Below are positions 36,104-44,460 of a DNA stretch of 64,000 nt, piece by piece. Position 1 is the stretch's first letter. Every line of letters begins with the position of its first letter. Below the pieces are notes generated by a model. That model did no database searches, was not told the DNA's origin, and worked only from the letters and a program-made list of their open reading frames with translations. A program made the position numbers and the translations under genes. The DNA is from Bacteroidota bacterium (GTDB lineage: Bacteria; Bacteroidota; Bacteroidia; Chitinophagales; Saprospiraceae): positions 62,001 through 126,000 of the forward strand of contig JASBVF010000032.1 in assembly GCA_030147525.1 (NCBI GenBank), written 5' to 3'.

Positions 36104-37393
36104 ATGGATATTCTCAGAGGGCTGTTAGGAATGGTGGTGATGCTTGGCATTCTCTTTCTGATTAGTAGCGACCGAAAAAATATCAACTGGCGGCTGGTCG
36201 GCGCCGGGATTTTACTTCAAATTGGGCTGGGGCTTCTCGTTTTTAAAGTTGAAATGGCCACCCTGGCTTTCGACGCTGTCGCAAGCTTTTTTGTCAAAGT
36301 ACTTGATTTCACCAATGCCGGCATTGACTTTCTGCTCATCCCTTTCGGAGCCACTGCCATGGACAACGCACTCAACAATTTTGTTTTCAAAATACTTCCC
36401 ACCATCATTTTCTTCTCGGCACTTTCTTCCATGTTGTACTACTTCGGCATTTTGCAAATTATCACCAAAGGGATTGCCTGGGTGATGAGCAAAACCATGC
36501 GACTGACCGGCCCGGAAAGTCTCGCTGCCGCCGCCAACGTTTTTATTGGTCAAACGGAGGCGCCGCTGGTCATCAAGCCCTACCTGGAACGCATGTCCCG
36601 TTCAGAAATCATGTGCCTGATGTGCGGAGGGTTTGCTACCATTGCGGGCAGCGTATTTGCTGCCTACGTAGGTTTTTTGGGTGGCGACGATCCTGTCGCC
36701 CGGCAGCTGTTCGCCCGGCACCTGCTCACAGCTTCCATCATGTCAGCTCCGGCAGCCATCATCGCTGCCAAAATGCTCTTGCCCGAATCAAAAGAAATAT
36801 CACTGGAAGATCAAGCCCTCGAAGTGCCGAAGGAGCAGTCAGGAAGCAACGTCCTCGATGCTATCACACGGGGCTCCACCGACGGGCTCAAACTTGCAGT
36901 CAACGTAGGTGTGATGTTGCTGGTTTTCACCGCCTTCATCTCCATGATCAACTTTTTCCTTGAATCAGGATTAGGCGAATGGACCGGATTGAATGACTAC
37001 GTTGTTGCTTCCACCAATGGCCGTTTCACCGGCTTCACTCTGGAATACATCCTTGGGCTGGTCTTTGCTCCTGTTGCCTGGCTGCTCGGCGTGCCTGCTC
37101 AGGATACCATGGTGGTCGGACAATTGCTCGGCATGAAAACGGCCATCAACGAATTCTACGCCTACGCCCAATTACCGGGCCTGAAAGAAACCATGATGCC
37201 CAAATCCATCCTTATTTCTACGTATGCGCTTTGTGGCTTTGCCAACTTTGCTTCTATCGGTATTCAAATCGGAGGCATCAGCGCTATCGCCCCCGGCCAA
37301 CGGAAAAATCTGACCGAACTGGGCTTCAAAGCCATGATTGGCGGCACCGTTGCTGCATTCTTGACGGCAATAATTGCGGGGATGTTTTTATAG
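36104..37393 (+). CDS. Concentrative nucleoside transporter (CNT/NupC family)
   Basis: A 429-residue inner-membrane protein with about ten hydrophobic segments. CNT hallmarks are visible: GILLQIGLGLLVFKV in the N-terminal Nucleos_tra2_N part, FIGQTEAPLVIKPYLERMSRSE (the signature GQTEAPL), and MCGGFATIAGSVFAAYV in the gate region. The C-terminal part has ALCGFANFASIGIQIGGI. It imports nucleosides with protons or sodium. It appears monocistronic with its own promoter. Confidence 0.95.
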   Translation: MDILRGLLGMVVMLGILFLISSDRKNINWRLVGAGILLQIGLGLLVFKVEMATLAFDAVASFFVKVLDFTNAGIDFLLIPFGATAMDNALNNFVFKILPTIIFFSALSSMLYYFGILQIITKGIAWVMSKTMRLTGPESLAAAANVFIGQTEAPLVIKPYLERMSRSEIMCLMCGGFATIAGSVFAAYVGFLGGDDPVARQLFARHLLTASIMSAPAAIIAAKMLLPESKEISLEDQALEVPKEQSGSNVLDAITRGSTDGLKLAVNVGVMLLVFTAFISMINFFLESGLGEWTGLNDYVVASTNGRFTGFTLEYILGLVFAPVAWLLGVPAQDTMVVGQLLGMKTAINEFYAYAQLPGLKETMMPKSILISTYALCGFANFASIGIQIGGISAIAPGQRKNLTELGFKAMIGGTVAAFLTAIIAGMFL

Positions 37394-37460
37394 AGAAGTG
37401 TGGGTTTCCTAATGAGTTGGATTTCAAATCCCAGTGACCGTTCCGGCTCCTACTTCAACT

Positions 37461-38015
37461 TCAATGCTTTGAAGCAACCTGCTGCAGCGTGCGGTCAATC
37501 TGCTTACGGTGTCGGGTAAAATGATCTGAGAAAAAAGTGAGCATACCTTCAGGAGGCATTCTTCCGGCCAGTGCGTGCCTGAAAATTTCCTTGTCTTTCC
37601 ACTCCGGCTTCAGGTTTTCAAAAAAATGCACCAGTTCCCCTCTGCTTGCCCGCCACTCGGCGGAGAGTTTGTCAAGCGTAACGTTTTCCCGGAAATGATC
37701 CTCGTTCACAATGGCAGGAGCTTTGTATTTGAGTGGCAGCCAAAGGAAAAACTTCAGAAATGCGGGTCTCAGACTGCTCAACGTACCTGCTTTTTTCAGC
37801 CCTTCCGGATAGCTTGTTTTCTTTTTGATGTACTGAATGGACTTGGCTTCGGCCATCATCAGATGCTGCATAACCTGCAAAACCGACCAGGCGTCCGGCC
37901 GGGGTTTGGCAGCCAATTGTTCCTGCGAATAACGCTTCAACCCATCGAGCAGGCGGTCCAGCTCATCATTCAGCTGGTTAATCTTACGCTGAAAACGTGC
38001 ATCCATAATTATCAA
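37461..38015 (-). CDS. DinB-like family protein
   Basis: A 184-residue protein that fits the DinB_2 four-helix bundle: LDRLLDGLKRYSQEQLAAKPRPDAWSVLQVMQHLMMAE (seen by its AWSVLQVMQHLMMAE block) with the first metal His, and FFSDHFTRHRKQIDRTL near the C-terminus with two further His. In the family three His bind a divalent metal, and known members act on thiols such as bacillithiol or mycothiol; bshB1 elsewhere in the window suggests bacillithiol is made. The start could be the fourth codon (MDAR). It follows mnmD by 3 bases and is probably cotranscribed. Confidence 0.8.
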   Translation of the reverse strand: MIIMDARFQRKINQLNDELDRLLDGLKRYSQEQLAAKPRPDAWSVLQVMQHLMMAEAKSIQYIKKKTSYPEGLKKAGTLSSLRPAFLKFFLWLPLKYKAPAIVNEDHFRENVTLDKLSAEWRASRGELVHFFENLKPEWKDKEIFRHALAGRMPPEGMLTFFSDHFTRHRKQIDRTLQQVASKH

Positions 38016-38018
38016 TTT

Positions 38019-38699
38019 TCAAGCTGTGAGAATTTCCTGTTTCCGGCCACGGGTCATTTCCCGCTTGCCGGGAGGGCCCTTCAGTGCCTCCACCTGAAAT
38101 CCTACCGAGCGCAGCGTCCGCTTGAAAACGCCTTTGGCACAATAGGTCACCAAAACACCGCCGGGCTTTAGCAATTCATACATTTTTTGCATCATCGGTG
38201 TTTGCCAGAGTTCAGGTTGGGTAGCCGGAGCGAAGGCGTCATAATAAATGACATCAAATTGCTCCGATAGTTCTATCGACTCAAACGTACTCAGGAGTTT
38301 TTCAAAAACAAAATTCTCAGTCAAACTTATGGGCGAATCCCAGTCGGAACGATGCATTTCATTAAAAACGGCCTGGTGGCGCATAGCCTGCAGGCTGGCG
38401 GGATAGCCCAGTTCTTCGGTAAGCTCAGGGCCGACAGGGTAAGCCTCAACGGCGGTGTAGTTCACACGAAGATCCAGTTTTTCAGCCTCCAAAAAGGTGA
38501 GGAAGGCCGTCAGTCCTGTGCCGAAACCCATGTCCAGCACGTTTAAATCCTTTTTTACGATGGCACGGTAGAACAAACCCGCTTCAATGAAAACATGCCG
38601 GGTTTCACGTATGGCGCCGTACTTCGAATGGTAGCCAACGCCAAATTTTTCAGAAAATACAGAATTTGAGCCATCCTGCGTCTCGAATAGTTTCAACAT
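38019..38699 (-). CDS. mnmD: tRNA (mnm5s2U34)-methyltransferase MnmD
   Basis: A 226-residue SAM methyltransferase corresponding to the N-terminal half of MnmC, without the FAD oxidoreductase half. Seen are the SAM motif VLDMGFGTGLTAFLTFLEA and the family signature VIYYDAFAPATQPELWQ. The C-terminal VTYCAKGVFKRTLRSVGFQVEALKGPPGKREMTRG is also diagnostic (blocks YCAKGVFKRTL and GPPGKREM). The enzyme completes the 5-methylaminomethyl group on the wobble uridine of certain tRNAs. First gene of a pair with the DinB-like protein. Confidence 0.93.
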   Translation of the reverse strand: MLKLFETQDGSNSVFSEKFGVGYHSKYGAIRETRHVFIEAGLFYRAIVKKDLNVLDMGFGTGLTAFLTFLEAEKLDLRVNYTAVEAYPVGPELTEELGYPASLQAMRHQAVFNEMHRSDWDSPISLTENFVFEKLLSTFESIELSEQFDVIYYDAFAPATQPELWQTPMMQKMYELLKPGGVLVTYCAKGVFKRTLRSVGFQVEALKGPPGKREMTRGRKQEILTA

Positions 38700-38779
38700 G
38701 GCTTCAAAATTTTACACGCACAAAAAGCAATCAATCCGCTCTTCAGAAGGAAAGGGGTTGCCGGTAACTTATTAAAAAA

Positions 38780-38849
38780 ATGACGACTGACGAATTACGA
38801 AACGTGAGGATGATTACATCATAACTTTCGTGACTTCGTCAATCGTCAT
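38780..38849. repeat. Long imperfect inverted repeat after the desaturase gene
   Basis: The arms at 38780-38802 and 38826-38849 pair over about 21 positions (ATGACGACTGACGAA against its near complement). The arms consist of repeated TGACGA-like words. It lies 31 bases past the desaturase stop and may serve as its terminator. Confidence 0.7.
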
Positions 38850-38880
38850 TTAACTTACCTGCAAAAGCAGCGTCAGCTGA

Positions 38881-39609
38881 TTACGCCTTGCGCAAGCGGA
38901 TAATTCCAGTCCAATGCAAGAAGCGCATAACCGGATAAACCGGATCGAACTCCCACCATCTTGACGCAAAGTTCGGGCTGTTGGGATGTTTGTGGTGGTT
39001 GTTTTGAAACAACTCGCCTAACATCAGGAAGTCGAATGGCAATGTATTTTTTGAGTGGTCGTCGTTGTCGTAGTTCTGGTAGCCGTACTTGTGGCCGCAC
39101 CAGTTGACAATTGCGCCGTGAATAGGCCCCATCATGAAGTGAATTGGCAGCAGCAGGTACATCCACCATTCAGTGGCGAAAACTACATAGAAAGCTATGT
39201 AAGCTCCCATCCAGAGTACCCTTGACGTCCATCCGTAACCGAATTTATCCAGGAGCTCCCATTTTGGATAGTTTCCGAGAAACTTGGGAGACACTTTCAA
39301 CGTATTGGTGGCAAGTCCGTGAAAAATGTTCCTCGTGTGCATCATCATGCCAAAAACATCTTTGAAGAAGTTGGGTGAATGCGGGTCTTTTTCCGTGTCG
39401 GAGAAAGCGTGGTGCATCCGGTGCATGATGGCATAAGCGCTGGGTGTAAGATATGATGCGCCTTGCGCTACATAGGTAAAAAAGTGAAAAATCCGTTCCC
39501 ACACCTTATTCATGGTGAACATCTTGTGGGAAGCATAACGGTGGTGAAAAAAGGTTTGAAAGAAAAGTGATCCAAACCAGTGGAGCAGAAAAAAAATCAA
39601 AACAGGCAT
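38881..39609 (-). CDS. Membrane fatty acid desaturase (acyl-CoA delta-9 type)
   Basis: A 242-residue membrane protein with the three histidine boxes of the diiron desaturases: HRYASH (about 23-28), HRMHH (about 63-67) and NNHHKHP (near 195). Hydrophobic segments lie at the N-terminus and near VLWMGAYIAFYVVFATEWWMYLLLPIHFMM (cut at AYIAFYVVFA). It introduces a double bond into saturated acyl chains, which tunes membrane fluidity. The start at 39609 was chosen; the frame is open to a TTG at 39654. It is shorter than animal SCD proteins but near the usual bacterial length. Upstream, 39610-40011 is AT-rich and holds no supported gene. Confidence 0.92.
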   Translation of the reverse strand: MPVLIFFLLHWFGSLFFQTFFHHRYASHKMFTMNKVWERIFHFFTYVAQGASYLTPSAYAIMHRMHHAFSDTEKDPHSPNFFKDVFGMMMHTRNIFHGLATNTLKVSPKFLGNYPKWELLDKFGYGWTSRVLWMGAYIAFYVVFATEWWMYLLLPIHFMMGPIHGAIVNWCGHKYGYQNYDNDDHSKNTLPFDFLMLGELFQNNHHKHPNSPNFASRWWEFDPVYPVMRFLHWTGIIRLRKA

Positions 39610-40011
39610 TAGTCTAATCTTAAAAAATGAAAAAAAAAAATAAAGATCGGGCAACTGAAGACAAGACTGGAATTCGGAAAAGCCGCCTTCAGAAACATGA
39701 ATTTAATTCAATTTTTCTAAAAACTTACTTCAATTGCTGCGCAATATTCGTCAGAACCTCTCACAACTCTGAGTTTTCAGCCCTTTTTTTCCATCAATTC
39801 AATGTAAAAATTCAAACGAATTAATTTTTGGAATAATATTTGAAAAGCTCATAACTGTTCATTGATTTATCAGTCAGATCGTTACAAATAATTTTTTTTA
39901 GAATTTTTTGTAAATTTTTGAAACCTCCACCCCCTGTTCCCTCGTACAAGCCGTTCGTATTTCATTGGGATCAAAATTGGAGAACTATGTGAATTTTTAA
40001 ACCCGGTTCCC

Positions 40012-41121
40012 ATGAACAGTATGAAGAAAAAACTGCTAATCGCCTTTGGCGCTACAGCAACTCTCGCCTTTGCCTCAGTCATCGTCTATCAAACAGACGT
40101 GATTGCCACATTGACGAAAAACCTTAAGTCTGAAACCCGGCGTGCTGACATTGCCGAACAGGAATTGCTGGTAAAAAACACCCTGGTAGAGGAATTGTCT
40201 ACTGAAAATGCGCTCTTGCGTGACAGCATCGAAGGGCTATATCTTGAAATTGCCAAGCTCAACGAAACCATTGCGGAGCAAAAGCAAGCTATCAAAAAGT
40301 TGAACAGCGTTCTAAAGTCGCAGGAAGATAAAGTGGCGGAACTGACCCGTGAAATTGCAGCGCTTGAAAAGTCAGGAGCAAACAACCGGCAGAAAATCAG
40401 CCAGTTGGAAAAGCAAAGGCACGACTTGCTCATCAAAATGGAAGAGTACGACCGGTACCGTCAAACTGTTATGGAGCAACAGGCCATTGCGGAACATAAA
40501 AAAGAAGAAGAAGCCAGAAAGCTGGACTCGGCCACGGAAAATCTGAAAGAGAATATTTCAATCGAATCAAAACCCGTGGTAGAAGCACCGCCAGTCCATT
40601 TAAATGTGTCTCCGACCGATGGACCTTCAGGCGAACCAGCTGTTCCTTCGCCAGCGCTTGAGAATATCAAAAACAAACAACAGGAAAACCTGGTAGCCAT
40701 CAAAACGCAAACGAGCGTGCGGTTTTCAGATATCACCCTGCGAAAAAAGGAAACAGGTAACGACCTTAAGAAAATCGATTCGAAAGACTGGCGTTATACT
40801 TTCGTCGAATTTGACCTCGACAACCCGAAGAAGGATTTGATTCTCAACGAGATATTCGTTCTGCAAATATTTGACATTGACCGAAACCAGGTCGTGCCGA
40901 TGAACGAAGCCAATCCGGAATTTCCGGATGGAGAAACCGGCAGAACCGGCTACAGATTTCGTTACAAAGGCGCCCCCGTCAGCATCCGCTACTTTAACAA
41001 CCAGCGGAAGGAAGGGGCCAACTACGAACTTCGCCTGTACTACCTGAAAGGCGGCTTGTTTTTCCCGCTCGACAACGGAAGCAAACGCATTGTACAGAAT
41101 GGCGAAGTGTTAACCCGCTAA
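40012..41121 (+). CDS. Membrane-anchored coiled-coil protein, unknown function
   Basis: A 369-residue protein. One membrane segment lies at about 8-26 (LIAFGATATLAFASVIVYQ). Residues about 35-180 form a long coiled coil (heptads such as ELLVKNTLVEELSTENALL and KVAELTREIAALEKSG). A Pro/Ser/Glu-rich linker follows (about 180-225), then a C-terminal globular domain (about 235-365: VRFSDITLRKKETG, WRYTFVEFDLDNPKKDLILNE, YELRLYYLKGGLFFPLD) predicted as mostly beta. The layout suggests a periplasmic oligomer holding the beta domain away from the membrane. No family recognised. It is followed by a terminator. Confidence 0.7.
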   Translation: MNSMKKKLLIAFGATATLAFASVIVYQTDVIATLTKNLKSETRRADIAEQELLVKNTLVEELSTENALLRDSIEGLYLEIAKLNETIAEQKQAIKKLNSVLKSQEDKVAELTREIAALEKSGANNRQKISQLEKQRHDLLIKMEEYDRYRQTVMEQQAIAEHKKEEEARKLDSATENLKENISIESKPVVEAPPVHLNVSPTDGPSGEPAVPSPALENIKNKQQENLVAIKTQTSVRFSDITLRKKETGNDLKKIDSKDWRYTFVEFDLDNPKKDLILNEIFVLQIFDIDRNQVVPMNEANPEFPDGETGRTGYRFRYKGAPVSIRYFNNQRKEGANYELRLYYLKGGLFFPLDNGSKRIVQNGEVLTR

Positions 41122-41169
41122 AACCAACTCAATTTAGGAAAGCCTTTATCTCAATAGAAGTTGTTTTTG

Positions 41170-41200
41170 GGCAGTGGCTTTAGGGCTGCTGCCTTTTTTT
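41170..41200 (+). terminator. Rho-independent terminator
   Basis: A short GGCAG/CTGCC stem with an internal loop is followed by seven T. It ends the coiled-coil protein's transcript. Confidence 0.6.
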
Positions 41201-41259
41201 ATTTTCCTTTCGTGATTGCACCGGCGATTGTTATTTTGTCCGCATAAAAATCAATCACG

Positions 41260-42693
41260 ATGATCAAAAACGGCTGCTTACTCCTTCTCGTTTTTTCCTT
41301 TTTTTCCTGTCATTCCGGTAAAATTTTAACCGTACAACAAACGGCAAAGCCTGCCGTCTTGCCCGGCGGCGCTCCCCGCTACAGCGATGTTTGTTTTTCC
41401 AGCCGATGGGAACGCCCCCGCCATGCACAGGATACCTTCGAGACCTTCAGCGCAGCCGCCGGTTTTCATGCCACCTACCTCAACTGGGTGTACACCACCA
41501 ATCCCCGTTTCATCCAAAAAGCCGACTCGCTCGGCTACAAATTGCAGGTTGCCCTCACCCCTACCCTGCCCGACCTGCCTTTTGGCAGCGAAACCAACCT
41601 GCAGGGCCGCATCGTGAATAAGGCCGGAAACTCCGTCACTGCTCCCTGGATGAAAGGCTGGGACAACTGGTGGGGCTGCGTCAATCATCCGGTTTTTCAA
41701 AATACCTATTTCGCCTACGTCCGGGCAGCGCTGGAGGCCGGTGCGTACGGCTTTCAGGTTGACGACCCCGCCATGGGCTTTTTGTTGCTTCGCAATAAAT
41801 GGGAAGACGTTTGTTATTGCGAACACTGCCGGAGGAAAGCCGACAGCCTTGGCGTACAACCGCCTGATATTCAGGAGGCTTCCGCAAGGGAGTTTCATCA
41901 AAAAATGAAACAGCAGGCCGAAGCACTGGCTGGCCGGCCCGTCCCTTTTTCCTGCAATAATTTTGAGGGCGATTGGGAGCTTTTCCCCTTCGATCAATTC
42001 GATTTTGGTGTGGCAGAAGTGCCTGAACGAAGAGCAAACCCCGAATACCTCTACGCAACCATCCGGGAAGCCCGACGACTTGGCAAGGCACAGGTTTTCA
42101 CCTTCGCCAACGACCGTGACTGGCTCGTGCAGAAAATGATCGCTGCCACTTATGCCTGTGGCGGCAACCCGCTCGTACCCTGGGATGTGTGGATGGGCGG
42201 CGGCCGTGACCGGTATTTCGGCAAGCCTGAAACTTACGCCCCGCTGTACGCTTTCGTCAGGGCGAATGCGCAGTGGCTCGACGGCTACGAGGATGCTTTT
42301 TACGCCACCTCTCAGGATGATCCCCGTTTCATCAATACGCAGCAATTTCCCGTCAGTTTTGACGAATACCGCAGGCAGGTGCATGCATTCGTGCGGGCAA
42401 AACCGGACGATACGACGGCCCCGGTCGTGGTTCACCTCATCGATTGGCATGTATTGATGGAGCCGTTTTCGATCCGGTTGAACGAACGGCGTTTTTTCAA
42501 AAAAGGCATCCGCTCCGTTGAATTGCTCACGCCGGTCGATTACGATCCCGGCGCTCACGAAGCTGCCAGAGCGAGCAGCGATTATTCAGCAATGGTCGCT
42601 TCGCAATCCCTTTCTTTTACCCGTGATGGAGATTTGATACGCCTGAAGATTCCAAAACTGAACTGGCACTGGGGAGTGCTGGTGGTAAGATGA
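41260..42693 (+). CDS. Glycosidase-like lipoprotein (TIM-barrel type), family not assigned
   Basis: A 477-residue lipoprotein (signal MIKNGCLLLLVFSFFSC). The sequence reads like a glycoside-hydrolase-type barrel: FHATYLNWVYTTNPRFIQKADSLGYKLQVALTPTLPD, GAYGFQVDDPAMGF with a carboxylate pair at a strand end, the VCYCEHCRRKADSLG cysteine motif seen in several putative glycosidases, then FGVAEVPERRANPEYLYATIREARR with a possible second catalytic Glu, and a C-terminal beta domain (VVVHLIDWHVLMEPFSIRLNERRF). I cannot name the family. It is preceded by TTATTTTG, one base off the promoter consensus. A 410-codon open frame on the opposite strand is a codon-bias shadow. Confidence 0.6.
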   Translation: MIKNGCLLLLVFSFFSCHSGKILTVQQTAKPAVLPGGAPRYSDVCFSSRWERPRHAQDTFETFSAAAGFHATYLNWVYTTNPRFIQKADSLGYKLQVALTPTLPDLPFGSETNLQGRIVNKAGNSVTAPWMKGWDNWWGCVNHPVFQNTYFAYVRAALEAGAYGFQVDDPAMGFLLLRNKWEDVCYCEHCRRKADSLGVQPPDIQEASAREFHQKMKQQAEALAGRPVPFSCNNFEGDWELFPFDQFDFGVAEVPERRANPEYLYATIREARRLGKAQVFTFANDRDWLVQKMIAATYACGGNPLVPWDVWMGGGRDRYFGKPETYAPLYAFVRANAQWLDGYEDAFYATSQDDPRFINTQQFPVSFDEYRRQVHAFVRAKPDDTTAPVVVHLIDWHVLMEPFSIRLNERRFFKKGIRSVELLTPVDYDPGAHEAARASSDYSAMVASQSLSFTRDGDLIRLKIPKLNWHWGVLVVR

Positions 42694-42885
42694 CAACATC
42701 TGCCATGGAAACTGGCGCTCTGCGCCGTTTGAAAAATGCTATGATCATAAAATCGCTTGAATCTTCAATTTCAATGAAGTAATCAAATCATTAGGGAAAG
42801 CTGTTTCAGAAACGGCTAAATCCAACAAATGAAATTTAGCTGTTAAAAAACCACTTTTAAATTACCATGTTATTTAGACAGAATC

Positions 42886-42893
42886 TACATTTG
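42886..42893 (+). promoter_or_regulatory. TAnnTTTG promoter element for the ferredoxin gene
   Basis: TACATTTG followed by CGC, 60 bases before the ATG at 42953. The context resembles those of rpsO, typA and pdhB. The rest of 42694-42885 shows nothing coding. Confidence 0.5.
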
Positions 42894-42952
42894 CGCACTT
42901 TTCAGCGCAGGCAACTATTTGCCCGCCGGCGCAAATAAGCAACAGAAACAAC

Positions 42953-43294
42953 ATGGCAACTGTAAAATTTACTTTTGAAGATACCAACATCCAACCGGTC
43001 ACCGTCGAAAACGTGCCGGTTGATATGTCCATTCTTGAAATCGCTGAGGAAAACGACGTGCACCTCAACCACAACTGCGGCGGCGTTTGTGCCTGCAGTA
43101 CCTGCCACGTTTACGTGCTGAGCGGCGAAGATGCCCTCGAAGAAATTTCCGACAAGGAAGAAGATTTCGTTGACCGGGCCATCAATCCCCGGCTGGAGTC
43201 CCGTCTGGGCTGCCAGTGCGTTATCCTGGAAGACGATGCCATCATTGAAATTGAAATCCCCGACCAGTCAAGAATTATCGGACACGAACATTAA
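42953..43294 (+). CDS. Adrenodoxin-type 2Fe-2S ferredoxin
   Basis: A 113-residue ferredoxin of the Fdx/adrenodoxin type. The cluster ligands are in NCGGVCACSTCHVYV (three Cys of the CxxxxCxxC pattern, with one extra Cys) and in RLGCQCVI (fourth ligand). Residues SILEIAEENDVHLNHNCGG and DKEEDFVDRAINPRLESRLGCQ match the family. It passes electrons in Fe-S cluster assembly or to redox enzymes. iscX follows 79 bases downstream, as in isc gene clusters, which supports a role in cluster assembly. Confidence 0.93.
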   Translation: MATVKFTFEDTNIQPVTVENVPVDMSILEIAEENDVHLNHNCGGVCACSTCHVYVLSGEDALEEISDKEEDFVDRAINPRLESRLGCQCVILEDDAIIEIEIPDQSRIIGHEH

Positions 43295-43328
43295 CCAACG
43301 ATGACTACTGAACGACGGGCAAGGGAGT

Positions 43329-43336
43329 TACCTTTG
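43329..43336 (+). promoter_or_regulatory. TAnnTTTG promoter element before iscX
   Basis: TACCTTTG lies 38 bases before the iscX ATG, inside the fdx-iscX gap. It suggests that iscX can be transcribed on its own. Confidence 0.45.
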
Positions 43337-43373
43337 TTTCCTCTTTCAACATTCATCATTCATAGTTAAGAAA

Positions 43374-43622
43374 ATGGCTTTTGAAGATTTTGACAATCAC
43401 CCCATCGAGTGGAGCGACCACGAAGACATTGCGATGAAGCTCTATGAGCGTTTTGGCGATGATTTTAACGAAAGCAAAATTTATCGCATTCGTTTTACCG
43501 ATTTGTTGGATTGGATATTGGAAATCCCCAACTTCACCGGCAAAAGAGAAGACTCCAACGAAGGACACCTGGAGCAGATTCAGGCCAAGTGGGTGTACGA
43601 GTGGAGAGACAATAATAAGTAA
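43374..43622 (+). CDS. iscX: Fe-S cluster assembly protein IscX
   Basis: An 82-residue acidic protein that is a little longer than E. coli IscX (66). The family blocks are present: IEWSDHEDIAMKLYERFGDDF, the conserved IRFTDLLDWILEIPNFTG (DLxxWI.ELxxF), and a C-terminal LEQIQAKWVYEWRD. IscX binds IscS and iron and modulates cluster synthesis. No iscS or iscU is near. It sits behind a ferredoxin gene, an arrangement kept from isc operons. Confidence 0.92.
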   Translation: MAFEDFDNHPIEWSDHEDIAMKLYERFGDDFNESKIYRIRFTDLLDWILEIPNFTGKREDSNEGHLEQIQAKWVYEWRDNNK

Positions 43623-43658
43623 GGGTTAGGGTTTTAAGGTTAGATGGTTTTGGGTTCT

Positions 43659-43732
43659 AAGGTTTGGAGGTTTTGACCAAACCCTAAAACCATCAAACCC
43701 TAAAACCCTCAAATCCAAAACCTCCAAACCTT
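43659..43732. repeat. Low-complexity inverted repeat with internal direct repeat
   Basis: AAGGTTTGGAGGTTTTG (43659-43675) pairs exactly with its complement at 43716-43732. The loop carries CAAACCCTAAAACC twice (43678-43691 and 43694-43707). The left flank (43621-43658) is rich in GGTTT-like words. It fills the iscX to KdsC-like gene gap. Confidence 0.85.
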
Positions 43733-43740
43733 AAATCTGC

Positions 43741-44289
43741 ATGCACAGCGACGCATATCCTCCCGACAATGACGAGCGGTTTTACCAGGCTGGTAACATT
43801 CTGAGCAGGTTCAGGGACATTCACACTTTTATTTTTGACGTGGACGGCGTGTTGACGAACAGTGAAGTACTCATCACTGAAAAGGGAGAATTGCTGCGAA
43901 AAATGAATGTCAGGGACGGCCTTGCCATGAAAATGGCCATTGACAAGGGTTTCAACATTTTCATCATCACCGGCGGCAAATCGGTTGGCGTGGTTGATCG
44001 CCTTCGGGCTCTCGGCGTGAAAGACATCGCACACGGCGTACAGAATAAACTCGGCGCCTACGAAGAATATCTCGATATCTACGACCTCAACGAAGACGGC
44101 ATTCTCTACATGGGCGACGACCTGCCTGACTATGAAGTCATGAAACGGGCCGGTGTTTCTGCCTGTCCCAATGATGCGGCGCCTGAGATTCTCGCATTTG
44201 CCCAGTATATTTCCCCCTACAAAGGCGGCCAGGGCTGCGTCCGGGACGTTATTGAAAAGGTGTTATTGTTGAACAATGCGTGGAAGTAG
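43741..44289 (+). CDS. KdsC-like HAD phosphatase
   Basis: A 182-residue protein of the C0-type HAD family (no cap domain). Motif I is FIFDVDGVLTN with Asp33 and Asp35, motif II FIITGGKS, the Lys region lies in NKLGAYEEYL, and motif III/IV is ILYMGDDLPDYEVMKRAG. These are the hallmarks of 3-deoxy-D-manno-octulosonate 8-phosphate phosphatase, which makes Kdo for LPS. Assignment to Kdo8P follows family similarity; close relatives act on other sugar acid phosphates. It heads a cluster with the UbiA and Maf genes. Confidence 0.88.
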   Translation: MHSDAYPPDNDERFYQAGNILSRFRDIHTFIFDVDGVLTNSEVLITEKGELLRKMNVRDGLAMKMAIDKGFNIFIITGGKSVGVVDRLRALGVKDIAHGVQNKLGAYEEYLDIYDLNEDGILYMGDDLPDYEVMKRAGVSACPNDAAPEILAFAQYISPYKGGQGCVRDVIEKVLLLNNAWK

Positions 44290-44460
44290 TAGATATTAGG
44301 ATATTGGGATATTTAGGGGACCAAAGGCTTATGCTCAAATAAAGTGGTTTCTGAAAATACCCGATTTTAAACAATTGAAAATCAACCTGTTTGCCTGCTT
44401 ACAAACAGACCCGCATCAGTTTCCAATTTTCAATTTTTTGATCAAGACTAACAGACCAAC

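Noticed and set aside
41326-42558. 410-codon open frame on the minus strand opposite the glycosidase-like lipoprotein gene
   Set aside because: It is antisense to a gene with a lipoprotein signal and coherent barrel-like motifs; the translation is low in recognisable motifs and results from codon bias of the true gene.
43621-43740. Possible CRISPR array
   Set aside because: The direct repeat occurs only twice with a 2-base spacer, the region is low complexity and no cas genes are present.
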